Assembly (NCBI RefSeq): GCF_902498065.1
Contig: NZ_CABVIR010000002.1
Span: 620,001 to 684,000 of the forward strand
Direction: 5' to 3'
From: Pseudomonas fluorescens
Lineage (GTDB): Bacteria > Pseudomonadota > Gammaproteobacteria > Pseudomonadales > Pseudomonadaceae
DNA length: 64,000 nucleotides
Shown here: positions 46,765 to 55,789 of the stretch, one piece after another
Layout: every line of letters starts with the position of its first letter
How positions within the stretch are numbered: position 1 is the first letter of the stretch
Position numbers and translations under genes: made by a program
Notes under the pieces: generated by a model
Told to the model about the DNA's origin: nothing
The model's input: only the letters and a program-made list of their open reading frames with translations
Databases searched by the model: none

Positions 46765-48161
46765 ATCAACCACGTCATTGCCCGGCGGTCTTGATTGCCG
46801 CGCCGGCCTCCGGTCAGGGCAAGACCACCGTCACCGCCGCGCTGGCCCGTTTGCATCGCAATCAGGGGCGCAAGGTGCGTGTGTTCAAATGCGGCCCGGA
46901 CTTTCTCGATCCGATGATTCTCGAGCGCGCCAGCGGTGCGCCGGTGTATCAATTGGACATGTGGATGGTCGGCGAGCAGGAAAGTCGTCGACTGTTGTGG
47001 GAAGCCGCCGGTGAAGCGGATCTGATTCTGATCGAAGGCGTCATGGGGCTGTTCGACGGCACGCCGTCCAGCGCTGACCTGGCGCGGCACTTCGGTGTGC
47101 CGGTGCTCGGGGTGATCGATGGCACGGCGATGGCGCAGACCTTTGGCGCGCTGGCGTTGGGGTTGGCGAAGTATCAGCCGGACTTGCCGTTCGCCGGGGT
47201 GCTGGCCAACCGCGTCGGCACCTTGCGCCATGCGCAATTGCTTGAAGGCAGCCTGACTGAAGGTTTGCGTTGGTACGGCGCGTTGTCCCGGGAAACCGGG
47301 ATTGAACTGCCGAGTCGGCACCTCGGCCTGGTTCAGGCCAGCGAGCTGAACGACCTCGACGTGCGCCTCGATGCAGCGGCTGAATCACTGGCCAACAGTT
47401 GTGACGTTGCACTACCGCCGCCTGTGGAATTCGCTGCTCCAGAAGTGATCGCTGCCGAGCCGTTGCTGGCCGGCGTTCGCATTGCCGTGGCCCGTGATGA
47501 AGCGTTTGCGTTCACTTATGGCGCGAGCCTGGATTTGCTGCGAGCCATGGGCGCCGAATTGTCATTTTTCTCGCCGATCCGCGACACGCAATTGCCGGAG
47601 GCTGACAGCCTCTATCTGCCGGGTGGCTACCCCGAATTGCACCATGTGGCGCTGTCCCGGAACACCCAAATGCTCAACGCCATTCGCGCTCACCACGCGG
47701 CGGGCAAACCGTTGCTGGCCGAGTGCGGCGGCATGTTGTATTTGCTCGATTCGCTGACCGATGTCGAAGGCTCGCGCGCAGAACTGGTGGGGTTGCTGGC
47801 CGGTGATGCGGTGATGCAGAAACGCCTGGCGGCGCTGGCGTTGCAAGCGGTCGAGTTGCCGGAAGGCTCGCTCCGTGGGCATACCTATCATCATTCGTTG
47901 ACCAGTACCGAGCTGGAGCCGCTTGCTCGCGGCCTGAGTCCTAACGGCGGGCGTGGTGCGGAGGCGGTTTATCGTGAGGGGCGGATGACCGCTTCTTATG
48001 TGCATTTTTATTTTCCGTCGAATCCGACTGCGATTGCCGCGTTGTTTGCGCCTGACCGTGAAGCCGCCATCGCTGGCGAGCCAGCTCCCACGGTTGACCG
48101 TGTATTACCTGAAGAAACGCAAGTCCCTGTGGGAGCTGGCGTGCCAGCGATGAGGCCATGA
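46761..48161 (+). CDS. cobB: Cobyrinate a,c-diamide synthase, with REP-encoded C-terminal tail
   Basis: A 466-residue ATP- and glutamine-dependent amidase (CobB/CbiA). N-terminal dethiobiotin-synthetase-like domain: APASGQGKTTVTAALARLHR (about 14-33) and KVRVFKCGPDFLDPMILERA; C-terminal glutaminase domain with catalytic Cys in LLAECGGMLYLLD (about 323) and a late His in RGHTYHHSL. The last 30 or so residues (AIAGEPAPT ... [11 protein letters not shown]) are translated from a REP doublet at 48069-48152, making the protein longer than the roughly 430 residues I would expect. The stop overlaps the bluB ATG. Confidence 0.93.
   Translation: MNQPRHCPAVLIAAPASGQGKTTVTAALARLHRNQGRKVRVFKCGPDFLDPMILERASGAPVYQLDMWMVGEQESRRLLWEAAGEADLILIEGVMGLFDGTPSSADLARHFGVPVLGVIDGTAMAQTFGALALGLAKYQPDLPFAGVLANRVGTLRHAQLLEGSLTEGLRWYGALSRETGIELPSRHLGLVQASELNDLDVRLDAAAESLANSCDVALPPPVEFAAPEVIAAEPLLAGVRIAVARDEAFAFTYGASLDLLRAMGAELSFFSPIRDTQLPEADSLYLPGGYPELHHVALSRNTQMLNAIRAHHAAGKPLLAECGGMLYLLDSLTDVEGSRAELVGLLAGDAVMQKRLAALALQAVELPEGSLRGHTYHHSLTSTELEPLARGLSPNGGRGAEAVYREGRMTASYVHFYFPSNPTAIAALFAPDREAAIAGEPAPTVDRVLPEETQVPVGAGVPAMRP
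48069..48152. repeat. REP doublet inside the 3' end of cobB
   Basis: Inverted copies at 48069-48091 and 48129-48152 of the GGGAGCTGGC...GCCAGCGAT subtype. Unlike all other REP copies here it lies within a reading frame and ends six bases before the bluB start codon. Confidence 0.92.
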
Positions 48162-48808
48162 CCGACAACGCATTCAGTCAGGCCGAAAGGGAAGCGGTTT
48201 ATCGCGCGATAGCCGAACGCCGCGACATGCGCCACTTCAGCGGAGGCACCGTCGAACCTGAACTGCTCCGACGCCTGCTCGAAGCCGCACATCAGGCGCC
48301 GAGTGTCGGCCTGATGCAGCCCTGGCGGTTCATCCGTATCAGCGATCGGGTCCTGCGCGGCAAGATCCAGTTGCTGGTGGAGGAAGAACGCATGCGCACC
48401 GCCGAAGCCCTTGGCGAGCGCACCGACGAATTCATGAAGCTGAAAGTCGAAGGCATCAACGATTGCGCCGAGGTGCTGGTCGCGGCGTTGATGGACGATC
48501 GCGAGCGGCACATCTTTGGCCGTCGCACCTTGCCTGAAATGGACATGGCCTCATTGTCCTGCGCGATCCAGAACCTGTGGCTGGCGTCCCGTGCCGAAGG
48601 GCTCGGCATGGGCTGGGTCTCTTTGTTCGAGCCACAAGCCCTGGCCGACCTGCTGGGTTTGCCCGCCGGGGCCAAGCCGTTGGCAGTTCTTTGCCTTGGC
48701 CCGGTCAAGGAATTCTATCCGGCGCCGATGCTGGTACTCGAAGGCTGGGCGCAAGCGCGTCCGCTCAGTGAATTGTTGTACGAAAATTATTGGGGAGTGA
48801 GTCAATGA
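48158..48808 (+). CDS. bluB: 5,6-dimethylbenzimidazole synthase
   Basis: A 216-residue flavin enzyme of the nitroreductase fold that fragments FMNH2 with oxygen to make the lower ligand of cobalamin. Visible: [20 protein letters not shown] at about 14-33, [17 protein letters not shown] (about 46-62) and the C-terminal [15 protein letters not shown] (about 148). Presence of BluB implies oxygen-dependent ligand synthesis. The ATG overlaps the cobB stop (ATGA). GAGG directly before it comes from the REP boundary. Confidence 0.94.
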   Translation: MTDNAFSQAEREAVYRAIAERRDMRHFSGGTVEPELLRRLLEAAHQAPSVGLMQPWRFIRISDRVLRGKIQLLVEEERMRTAEALGERTDEFMKLKVEGINDCAEVLVAALMDDRERHIFGRRTLPEMDMASLSCAIQNLWLASRAEGLGMGWVSLFEPQALADLLGLPAGAKPLAVLCLGPVKEFYPAPMLVLEGWAQARPLSELLYENYWGVSQ

Positions 48809-49713
48809 GTGTGGCGTTGTTGAGTGTCGCCGCGGTTGCGCTGGATGCGCTGCTGGGTGAGCCCAAACGCTGGCATCCGCTGGTGGCGTTCGGCCGTTTT
48901 GCCGACCGCATCGAGCAACGTTTCAATGGTGGCGGGCGCGGCTGGCGTAGTCACGGCGTCACGGCATGGGTGATCGCGGTGTTACCGCTGACCTTGCTCG
49001 CCACCGCTTTCTCCTGGGCGCCTTATGTCGGCTGGGTCGTCGAGATTCTCGCGCTCTATTGCGCCCTCGGCCTGCGCAGTCTCGGTGAGCATGTCGAGCC
49101 GGTCGCCAAGGCGCTGCGCAGTGATGATCTGGACGAGGCGCGCAAACGTGTTGGCTATCTGGTCAGTCGCCAGACCAGCGAACTGGATAAGACCGAAGTG
49201 GCCCGCGCCGCCACCGAATCCGTCCTGGAGAACGGCAGCGACGCAGTATTTGCCGCGCTGTTCTGGTTTGCCGTGGCCGGCGCGCCGGGCGTGGTGCTCT
49301 ACCGATTGAGCAATACGCTGGATGCGATGTGGGGCTATCGCAACGAACGCTTCGAACGGTTTGGCTGGGCGGCGGCGAAGATCGACGACGTGCTCAACTA
49401 CATTCCTGCGCGGCTGGTGGCATTGACCTACGCGCTGCTGGGTAAAACCCGACTCGCCCTGAAATGCTGGCGCACCCAAGGCCCGACCTGGGACAGCCCG
49501 AACGCCGGGCCAGTGATGGCCGCAGGTGCCGGCGCGTTGGGCGTCGAGCTGGGCGGGGCGGCGATTTACCACGGTGAATTGCATCAGCGTCCGCAGCTGG
49601 GTGAAGGGGTGCCGGCGGACGCGGACTCCATCGACCGCGGCTGGCAATTGGTCCAGCGCGGGGTATGGTTATGGCTGCTGATTCTTTGCGTGGGAGCTGA
49701 ATTCTATGCTTGA
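48805..49713 (+). CDS. cobD: Adenosylcobinamide-phosphate synthase CobD (CbiB)
   Basis: A 302-residue integral membrane protein that joins the aminopropanol arm to adenosylcobyric acid (CbiB in Salmonella naming). Features: [20 protein letters not shown] at about 9-28, [33 protein letters not shown] (about 126-145), and ATES...[18 protein letters not shown]. Four or five membrane segments. Starts ATGA overlapping bluB. Confidence 0.94.
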   Translation: MSVALLSVAAVALDALLGEPKRWHPLVAFGRFADRIEQRFNGGGRGWRSHGVTAWVIAVLPLTLLATAFSWAPYVGWVVEILALYCALGLRSLGEHVEPVAKALRSDDLDEARKRVGYLVSRQTSELDKTEVARAATESVLENGSDAVFAALFWFAVAGAPGVVLYRLSNTLDAMWGYRNERFERFGWAAAKIDDVLNYIPARLVALTYALLGKTRLALKCWRTQGPTWDSPNAGPVMAAGAGALGVELGGAAIYHGELHQRPQLGEGVPADADSIDRGWQLVQRGVWLWLLILCVGAEFYA

Positions 49714-50698
49714 ACACGGTGGACGTTTGCGCAAGGCAGCGCTCGAATACGGCATCGCCGAAGCCGATTGGCTTGACCTGTCCAGCGGCCTCGCGCCCTG
49801 GCCGTTTCCGGTCCCGGACATTCCATTGCGCGCCTGGGCGCGATTGCCGGAAACCGATGACGGACTGGAACAAGCCGCCTGCGATTACTACGGTGCCGCG
49901 CAGGTGTTGCCGGTGGCCGGTTCGCAAATGGCGATCCAGTTGCTGCCGCGTTTGCGTCGGGTCGGCAAGGTCGGCGTGCTGTCGCCGTGTTACGCCGAGC
50001 ACGCCGAAGCCTGGCGCCGCAGTGGCTACATCGTGCGTGAAGTGCTGGAGCAAGAAGTCGACTTCTTCCTCGACAGCCTCGATGTGCTGGTGGTGGTCAA
50101 CCCGAACAATCCCACGGGCCTGTGCCTGACCCCGAGCCGTCTGCTCGACTGGCATTCCAGGCTGGCGCAGCGCGGTGGCTGGCTGGTGGTCGACGAAGCG
50201 TTCATGGACAACACGCCGCAGCTGAGCCTGGCGCCGTGTGCCCATCTGGTCGGTTTGATCGTACTGCGTTCTTTCGGCAAGTTTTTTGGTCTGGCGGGAG
50301 TGCGTTTGGGGTTCGTGCTGGCGGAGCGCAAGTTGCTCAAGTTGCTCGCCGAACAAGTCGGACCCTGGGCCGTCAGCGGACCGACCCGCGTGTTGGGCCA
50401 AGCGTGTTTGCAGGATGCCGAAGGTCACGCCAGGCAACGCCTGCGTACAGAAGAGGCCAGCGAACGTCTGGCGCTGCTGCTGGAAAAATACGGTTTCAAA
50501 CCTCAGGGTGGTTGTGCCCTGTTTCAATGGCTAACCACCGAGCGCGCCGAAGAGTTGCATGAATTCATGGCCCGGCGCGGCATTCTGCTGCGGTTGTTCA
50601 CCCACAACAGCAGCCTGCGTTTCGGTCTGCCGGGCGAAGAGTCTGACTGGGCCCGGCTCGATCAAGCGTTCGTCGATTACGCCAAGGAAAGCCGATGA
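49706..50698 (+). CDS. cobC: L-threonine-O-3-phosphate decarboxylase (Pseudomonas CobC)
   Basis: A 330-residue PLP-dependent class I/II aminotransferase-fold enzyme that makes aminopropanol phosphate (called CobD in Salmonella). Motifs: [20 protein letters not shown] at the start, [20 protein letters not shown] (about 131-150), VVDEAFMD (about 167), and the PLP lysine in [20 protein letters not shown] (about 190-209). Overlaps the cobD end by 8 bases and cobQ by four. Confidence 0.93.
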   Translation: MLEHGGRLRKAALEYGIAEADWLDLSSGLAPWPFPVPDIPLRAWARLPETDDGLEQAACDYYGAAQVLPVAGSQMAIQLLPRLRRVGKVGVLSPCYAEHAEAWRRSGYIVREVLEQEVDFFLDSLDVLVVVNPNNPTGLCLTPSRLLDWHSRLAQRGGWLVVDEAFMDNTPQLSLAPCAHLVGLIVLRSFGKFFGLAGVRLGFVLAERKLLKLLAEQVGPWAVSGPTRVLGQACLQDAEGHARQRLRTEEASERLALLLEKYGFKPQGGCALFQWLTTERAEELHEFMARRGILLRLFTHNSSLRFGLPGEESDWARLDQAFVDYAKESR

Positions 50699-52146
50699 CT
50701 ACGCTGATGGTGCAGGGCACCACCTCCGACGCCGGTAAAAGCACGCTGGTGACAGCGTTGTGTCGCTGGGTCACGCGGCAGGGCGTGCGCGTGGTGCCGT
50801 TCAAACCGCAGAACATGGCGCTCAACAGTGCCGTGACCGCCGACGGTGGCGAGATCGGCCGTGCGCAAGCGGTGCAGGCTCAGGCCGCCCACCTCGAACC
50901 GCACACCGACATGAACCCGGTGCTGCTCAAACCCAACAGCGACACCGGCGCCCAGGTGATCATCCATGGGCGCGCCGTCACGACGATGAACGCGGTCGCT
51001 TATCACGACTACAAAGCCATCGCCATGCAAGCCGTGCTCGCCTCCCATACGCGGCTGAGCGCGGCGTATCCGGTGGTCATGGTCGAAGGCGCAGGTTCGC
51101 CGGCCGAGATAAACCTGCGGGCCGGCGACATCGCCAACATGGGTTTCGCCGAGGCAGTGGATTGCCCGGTGGTGCTGATCGCCGACATCAATCGCGGCGG
51201 CGTTTTCGCGCATCTGGTGGGTACGCTGGAATTGCTTTCTCCCTCCGAACAGGCGCGGGTCAAAGGCTTCATCATCAACCGATTTCGCGGCGACATTGCG
51301 CTGCTGCAACCGGGTCTCGACTGGCTGGAAGCCCGCACCGGCAAACCGGTGATTGGCGTTCTGCCGTACGTAATGGACCTGCACCTGGAGGCCGAGGACG
51401 GCATCGATCAGCGCCAGACCGACAAGGCCGATCAAGTGTTGAAAGTGGTGGTGCCGGTGTTGCCGCGCATCAGCAATCACACGGACTTCGATCCGCTGCG
51501 CCTGCACCCGCAAGTCGACCTGCAATTCATCGGCCCTGGCCAGGCGATTCCGCCCGCCGATCTGATCATCCTTCCCGGATCGAAAAGCGTGCGCAGCGAC
51601 CTCGCGTATTTGCGCGCCAACGGTTGGGACACCGCCATCGCCCGCCATCTGCGCTACGGCGGAAAAGTCCTGGGTATTTGCGGCGGCCTGCAGATGCTCG
51701 GCGAACAGGTGCACGACCCGCTGGGCCTCGAAGGTGCACCAGGTTCCAGCGCCGGTTTGGGGTTGCTGGCGTTCCAGACGCAACTGGAAGAAGAGAAGCA
51801 GTTGCGCAATGTACGCGGGCGTCTGGCGCTGGAAGATGCACCGGTCAGCGGCTATGAAATTCACGCCGGCGTGACCACCGGACCTGCGTTGGAAAATGCC
51901 GCCGTGCAGTTGGACGATGGTCGTTGCGACGGCGCGCAAAGTGGCGACGGGCAGATTTTCGGCACTTATCTGCATGGCCTGTTTGAATCGCCGGCGGCGT
52001 GCAGTGCGCTGTTGCGTTGGGCGGGTTTGCAGGAGGTGCAGGATGTGGATTACCACGGGTTGCGCGAGCGTGATATCGAACGTCTGGCGGATTTGGTGGA
52101 GAAGCATCTGGATACCGGGCTGTTGCGTGAGCTCTGCGGGATTTGA
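50695..52146 (+). CDS. cobQ: Cobyric acid synthase
   Basis: A 483-residue glutamine-dependent amidase (CobQ/CbiP) adding four amides at positions b, d, e and g. N-terminal ATP domain: [20 protein letters not shown] (about 4-23), [16 protein letters not shown]-terminal glutaminase domain with catalytic Cys in [12 protein letters not shown] (about 326) and His in [10 protein letters not shown] (about 424). Normal length. Starts by ATGA overlap with cobC. Confidence 0.96.
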   Translation: MTTLMVQGTTSDAGKSTLVTALCRWVTRQGVRVVPFKPQNMALNSAVTADGGEIGRAQAVQAQAAHLEPHTDMNPVLLKPNSDTGAQVIIHGRAVTTMNAVAYHDYKAIAMQAVLASHTRLSAAYPVVMVEGAGSPAEINLRAGDIANMGFAEAVDCPVVLIADINRGGVFAHLVGTLELLSPSEQARVKGFIINRFRGDIALLQPGLDWLEARTGKPVIGVLPYVMDLHLEAEDGIDQRQTDKADQVLKVVVPVLPRISNHTDFDPLRLHPQVDLQFIGPGQAIPPADLIILPGSKSVRSDLAYLRANGWDTAIARHLRYGGKVLGICGGLQMLGEQVHDPLGLEGAPGSSAGLGLLAFQTQLEEEKQLRNVRGRLALEDAPVSGYEIHAGVTTGPALENAAVQLDDGRCDGAQSGDGQIFGTYLHGLFESPAACSALLRWAGLQEVQDVDYHGLRERDIERLADLVEKHLDTGLLRELCGI

Positions 52147-52164
52147 CGCCGCTGTTCCGGCCTC

Positions 52165-52255
52165 ATCGCGAGCAGGCTCGCTCCCACAGGGAATGAAGTT
52201 GTCCACATATGTTTGATTCACCCACGGGACCTGTGGGAGCGAGCTTGCTCGCGAT
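52165..52255. repeat. REP doublet (REPIN) within the cobalamin cluster
   Basis: Inverted copies at 52165-52188 and 52232-52255, GAGCGAGC...GCTCGCGA subtype. It occupies the only large gap (148 bases) between the coupled cob genes. Confidence 0.9.
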
Positions 52256-52294
52256 GAGGCCGGCACAGTCACCGAAGATTGAAAGGAATGAACC

Positions 52295-52816
52295 ATGCTG
52301 CAACTGATCCTCGGCGGCGCCCGCTCCGGCAAAAGTCGCCTGGCCGAAAAACTGGCAGCAGACAGCGAGCTAGCGGTGACCTACATCGCCACCAGCCAAC
52401 CGCTGGACGGTGAAATGAACGAGCGGGTTGCCCACCACCGCGCCCGTCGTCCGGTCGAATGGGCGCTGATCGAAGAGCCCGTTGAGCTGGCCCGCGTGCT
52501 GCGAGAAACCGCCAGCGCCGAGCGTTGCCTGCTGGTGGATTGCCTGACGTTGTGGATGACCAATCTGCTGATGCTCGACAACGCCGAGCGTCTGACGGCC
52601 GAACGCGAAGCGCTGCTGGACTGCCTGGCGCAATTGCCGGGTGAAATCATTTTTGTCAGCAACGAGACCGGAATGGGTGTCGTGCCGCTGGGCGAATTGA
52701 CTCGCCGCTACGTCGATGAAGCCGGTTGGCTGCATCAAGCTTTGGCCGAGCGCTGTCAGCGAGTCGTCCTGACCGTCGCCGGCCTGCCCCTGACTCTGAA
52801 AGGAACCGCGTTATGA
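52295..52816 (+). CDS. cobP: Bifunctional adenosylcobinamide kinase / guanylyltransferase
   Basis: A 173-residue enzyme (CobU in Salmonella) that phosphorylates and then guanylylates adenosylcobinamide. P-loop [18 protein letters not shown] (about 4-21), [19 protein letters not shown] (His in HHRARR guanylylated in relatives, about 46), [15 protein letters not shown] and [12 protein letters not shown] (about 125). A GAAAGGAA site precedes the ATG. It overlaps cobU by four bases. Confidence 0.95.
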   Translation: MLQLILGGARSGKSRLAEKLAADSELAVTYIATSQPLDGEMNERVAHHRARRPVEWALIEEPVELARVLRETASAERCLLVDCLTLWMTNLLMLDNAERLTAEREALLDCLAQLPGEIIFVSNETGMGVVPLGELTRRYVDEAGWLHQALAERCQRVVLTVAGLPLTLKGTAL

Positions 52817-53868
52817 CTCAATCCTGGTGGCTGAACCCGTGTAAGCCGATCGATGCCCACGCCGTCGAACAGGCTGAAGCCCGGCAACAGCAATTGACCA
52901 AGCCGGCCGGCTCCCTCGGACGGCTGGAGTCGGTGGCGGTGCAGTTGGCGGGATTGCAGGGGCGGGTCAAGCCAAGCATGGATCAACTGTGGATCGCGAT
53001 TTTTGCCGGAGACCATGGCGTGGTCGCCGAAGGTGTGTCGGCGTTTCCCCAGGAAGTCACCGGGCAGATGCTGCACAACTTCGTCAATGGTGGCGCAGCG
53101 ATCAGTGTGTTGGCGCGTCAGCTCGGCGCGTCCCTCGAAGTGGTTGACCTCGGCACGATCACGCCGTCGTTGAGTCTGCCGGGCGTGCGCCACTTGAACA
53201 TCGGCGCCGGCACCGCGAATTTTGTTAACGGCCCAGCCATGACTCAAGCCCAGGGCGAACGCGCCTTGCAGGCTGGTCGCGACAGCGTGCAGCGCGCCAT
53301 GGCGGCGGGCGCGCAGTTGTTCATCGGCGGCGAGATGGGCATTGGCAACACCACGGCGGCCAGTGCATTGGCCTGTGCCTTGCTGGATTGTCCGGTGGTG
53401 CACCTGACCGGGCCGGGCACTGGCCTGAACGCGGCGGGTGTCAGCCATAAAGCTCAGGTCATCGAGCGCGCTTTGGCCTTGCACAGCGCTCAGCGCGGCG
53501 ATGCGCTGCAAACCCTGTTCAACCTCGGCGGTTTTGAAATCGCCGCGCTGGTGGGCGCGTATCTGGCGTGTGCCCAGGAAGGTGTCGCGGTGCTGGTGGA
53601 CGGGTTCATTTGCAGCGTCGCCGCCGTGGTGGCGGTGCGCTTGAATCCGCACTGCCGCGAATGGCTGTTGTTCGGGCATCGTGGTGCCGAGCCCGGTCAT
53701 CGCCATGTGTTGGAGGCCCTGCACGCCGAACCCTTGCTGGACCTCGGCCTGCGCTTGGGCGAGGGTAGCGGTGCTGCGTTGGCCGTGCCGTTGCTGCGCC
53801 TGGCGTGTGACCTTCACGGGCAAATGGCGACCTTCGCCGAAGCCGCCGTGGCGGACCGTCCGGCATGA
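52813..53868 (+). CDS. cobU: Nicotinate-nucleotide:dimethylbenzimidazole phosphoribosyltransferase
   Basis: A 351-residue enzyme (CobT in Salmonella) that makes alpha-ribazole phosphate from the BluB product. Motifs: [20 protein letters not shown] (about 23-42), [20 protein letters not shown] (about 66-85), the ligand-binding [20 protein letters not shown] (about 172-191), and the C-terminal catalytic Glu in [16 protein letters not shown]. The ATG at 52813 overlaps the cobP stop; a longer frame upstream lies within cobP and is not needed. Confidence 0.95.
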   Translation: MTQSWWLNPCKPIDAHAVEQAEARQQQLTKPAGSLGRLESVAVQLAGLQGRVKPSMDQLWIAIFAGDHGVVAEGVSAFPQEVTGQMLHNFVNGGAAISVLARQLGASLEVVDLGTITPSLSLPGVRHLNIGAGTANFVNGPAMTQAQGERALQAGRDSVQRAMAAGAQLFIGGEMGIGNTTAASALACALLDCPVVHLTGPGTGLNAAGVSHKAQVIERALALHSAQRGDALQTLFNLGGFEIAALVGAYLACAQEGVAVLVDGFICSVAAVVAVRLNPHCREWLLFGHRGAEPGHRHVLEALHAEPLLDLGLRLGEGSGAALAVPLLRLACDLHGQMATFAEAAVADRPA

Positions 53869-54440
53869 CCTTGCGCCTGGACCTGTTACGCCACGGCGAA
53901 ACCGAACTGGGCGGCGGTTTGCGCGGCAGCCTCGACGATGCACTGACCGCCACAGGTTGGGCGCAGATGCGCGCAGCGGTGGTCGCGCAGGGGCCGTGGG
54001 ATCGGCTGGTCAGTTCGCCATTGCAACGCTGTGCGCGGTTCGCCGAAGAACTGGGCGCGCAACTGGGTTTGCCGGTGCAACTGGATAAAGATCTGCAAGA
54101 ACTGCACTTCGGTGCCTGGGAAGGGCATAGCGCGGCGGCGTTGATGGAAACGGACGCTGAGGCGTTGGGTTTGTTCTGGGCCGATCCCTATTCGTTTACG
54201 CCGCCGCAGGGTGAGCACGTCGCGGATTTTTCGACGCGAGTGCTGGCCGCAATCGGGCGTTTGCAGGCGGCCTGCGCGGGCGAACGTGTGTTGCTGATCA
54301 GCCATGGCGGCGTCATGCGTTTGTTGCTGGCGCAGGCAAGGGGATTGCCGCGCGAGCAGTTGCTCAACGTTGAAGTCGGCCATGGTTCGCTGTTTTCGTT
54401 GAGCGTCGAACCCGGCGTCATCCTCAAGGAATCGATCTGA
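53865..54440 (+). CDS. Alpha-ribazole phosphatase-like histidine phosphatase
   Basis: A 191-residue histidine phosphatase (phosphoglycerate-mutase-like) with the catalytic [20 protein letters not shown] motif at about 6-25 and a second His in [15 protein letters not shown] (about 148). It probably removes the phosphate from alpha-ribazole phosphate or cobalamin phosphate (the role of Salmonella CobC). Position between cobU and cobV supports this. I left the symbol empty because cobC already names another gene here. Confidence 0.88.
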   Translation: MTLRLDLLRHGETELGGGLRGSLDDALTATGWAQMRAAVVAQGPWDRLVSSPLQRCARFAEELGAQLGLPVQLDKDLQELHFGAWEGHSAAALMETDAEALGLFWADPYSFTPPQGEHVADFSTRVLAAIGRLQAACAGERVLLISHGGVMRLLLAQARGLPREQLLNVEVGHGSLFSLSVEPGVILKESI

Positions 54441-54442
54441 TC

Positions 54443-55180
54443 ATGTTGCCCTTCTGGATCGCCCTGCAATTTTTGAGCAGCCTGCCGATTCGTCTGCCGG
54501 GCATGCCGGCGCCTCAGGAATTGGGGCGCTCGCTGCTGTTCTATCCGCTGGTCGGGCTACTGTTCGGCGGGATCTTGTGGGTGTTGAACTGGCTGTTGCT
54601 GGGCACGCCGTTGTTGCTGCATGCGGCGTTGTTGTTAACGGTTTGGGTATTGCTCAGCGGTGCGTTGCACCTCGATGGCCTGGCCGATAGCGCCGATGCC
54701 TGGCTGGGTGGTTATGGCGATCGCGAGCGTACGTTGACGATCATGAAGGACCCGCGCAGTGGTCCGATAGCGGTGGTCACGCTGGTATTGGTATTACTGC
54801 TGAAGTTCGCGGCGTTGCTGGCATTGATTGAGCAGCAACACAGCGTTTTCCTGATCATCGTTCCGTTGATTGGCCGTTCCGCGTTGTTGGGGTTGTTCCT
54901 GACCACGCCGTATGTGCGCGCCGGCGGTTTGGGGCAGGCGCTGGCCGATCATCTGCCGCGTTTGGCCGGCAAGCGGGTGCTGGCGGTCAGTGCATTGGCG
55001 TGTGTGCTGATTGCAGGCCTCGGCGGTGTTTTGGCGTTGGTGTTGGCAGCGCTGATGTTTGTCTGGTTGCGGCAAGTCATGTTGCGACGACTGGGCGGCA
55101 CGACCGGTGATACGGCGGGGGCGTTGCTGGAATTGCTGGAGGTCGGGGTGTTGGTGGGACTGGTGTTGGTCATCAGATGA
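54443..55180 (+). CDS. cobV: Adenosylcobinamide-GDP ribazoletransferase
   Basis: A 245-residue membrane enzyme (CobS in Salmonella) that joins adenosylcobinamide-GDP and alpha-ribazole, the last step of cobalamin assembly. Signature: ALQFLSSLPIRLPG at about 7-20, LLSGALHLDGLADSADAWLG (about 70-89), ERTLTIMKDPRSGPIAVV, and ARRLGGTTGD-like MLRRLGGTTGDTAGALLE near the C-terminus. Seven or so membrane segments. Begins two bases after the phosphatase stop. Last gene of the cluster. Confidence 0.95.
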   Translation: MLPFWIALQFLSSLPIRLPGMPAPQELGRSLLFYPLVGLLFGGILWVLNWLLLGTPLLLHAALLLTVWVLLSGALHLDGLADSADAWLGGYGDRERTLTIMKDPRSGPIAVVTLVLVLLLKFAALLALIEQQHSVFLIIVPLIGRSALLGLFLTTPYVRAGGLGQALADHLPRLAGKRVLAVSALACVLIAGLGGVLALVLAALMFVWLRQVMLRRLGGTTGDTAGALLELLEVGVLVGLVLVIR

Positions 55181-55205
55181 TTAATGTGCTGAATTTTCTG
55201 GCCTC

Positions 55206-55251
55206 ATCGCGAGCAAGCTCGCTCCTACGGTGGTGCGAGCTTGCTCGCGAT
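55206..55251. repeat. Short REP doublet
   Basis: Left copy 55206-55228 (TCGCGAGCAAGCTCGCTCC) and a truncated inverted copy at 55233-55251 (GCGAGCTTGCTCGCGA) almost touching it. The loop normally found between copies is missing. Confidence 0.82.
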
Positions 55252-55313
55252 AGCGATCTACCCGACACTCTCAATCGCTAAGCGACGAATCTGTAACTTG
55301 ATTTAACCTACTC

Positions 55314-55329
55314 GCGGGTATATACACGC
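55314..55329 (+). promoter_or_regulatory. Operator-like palindrome overlapping the marR promoter
   Basis: GCGGGTATATACACGC, identical to the perfect palindrome at 55759 except for one base. It covers a probable -10 (TATACA at 55321-55326, 17 bases after TTGATT at 55298-55303). The start codon lies only six bases further. Confidence 0.7.
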
Positions 55330-55332
55330 ACC

Positions 55333-55737
55333 ATGCTCGACTCCCAATGTTTATGCATCAACCTGCGTCGCGCCGCCCGTGGCGTCAGCAGGCATTACGA
55401 CGGCGCTCTCGACGGCTTCGGAATCAACGTTGCCCAGTATTCTTTGCTGTGCAATCTGCAGCGTTTGAATGAGCCGAGTATTTCCGCCCTGGCGGAAGCC
55501 ATGGGCCTGGACCGCAGCACCCTCGGGCGCAATCTGCGGGTGCTGGAGGGCGAAGGCCTGGTCATGCTGGTCGAGGGCGAAGACATGCGTAATCGCATCG
55601 TCAGGTTGACCGAGTCTGGCGCTCAACGCCTGGCAGCAGCCTTGCCGGCCTGGGAGGCGGCGCAGCAGCGACTGGTTGATCGTCTGGGCGCCGAAAAACG
55701 CGAAACTTTGCTGAAGCTGCTGGACGAACTGGCCTGA
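55333..55737 (+). CDS. MarR-family transcriptional regulator
   Basis: A 134-residue winged-helix regulator. Visible: N-terminal CLCINLRRAARGVSRHYDGA (about 6-25), helix-turn-helix SISALAEAMGLDRSTLGRNL (about 49-68), and the wing VLEGEGLVMLVEGEDMRNRI. Two cysteines near the N-terminus (DSQCLCINL) could sense oxidants, which is inference. No ribosome site precedes the ATG and the predicted -10 is six bases away, so the mRNA may be leaderless. It probably represses itself and the MFS gene downstream through two matching palindromes. Confidence 0.9.
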   Translation: MLDSQCLCINLRRAARGVSRHYDGALDGFGINVAQYSLLCNLQRLNEPSISALAEAMGLDRSTLGRNLRVLEGEGLVMLVEGEDMRNRIVRLTESGAQRLAAALPAWEAAQQRLVDRLGAEKRETLLKLLDELA

Positions 55738-55758
55738 CGCCAGTTTTTCCGATCTTAA

Positions 55759-55774
55759 GCGGGTATATACCCGC
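55759..55774 (+). promoter_or_regulatory. Operator-like perfect palindrome before the MFS gene
   Basis: GCGGGTATATACCCGC, a perfect 16-bp palindrome 15 bases before the MFS start codon and 21 bases after the marR stop. It matches the site before marR at 15 of 16 positions. Confidence 0.75.
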
Positions 55775-55789
55775 TACCGGAGAATAAGA

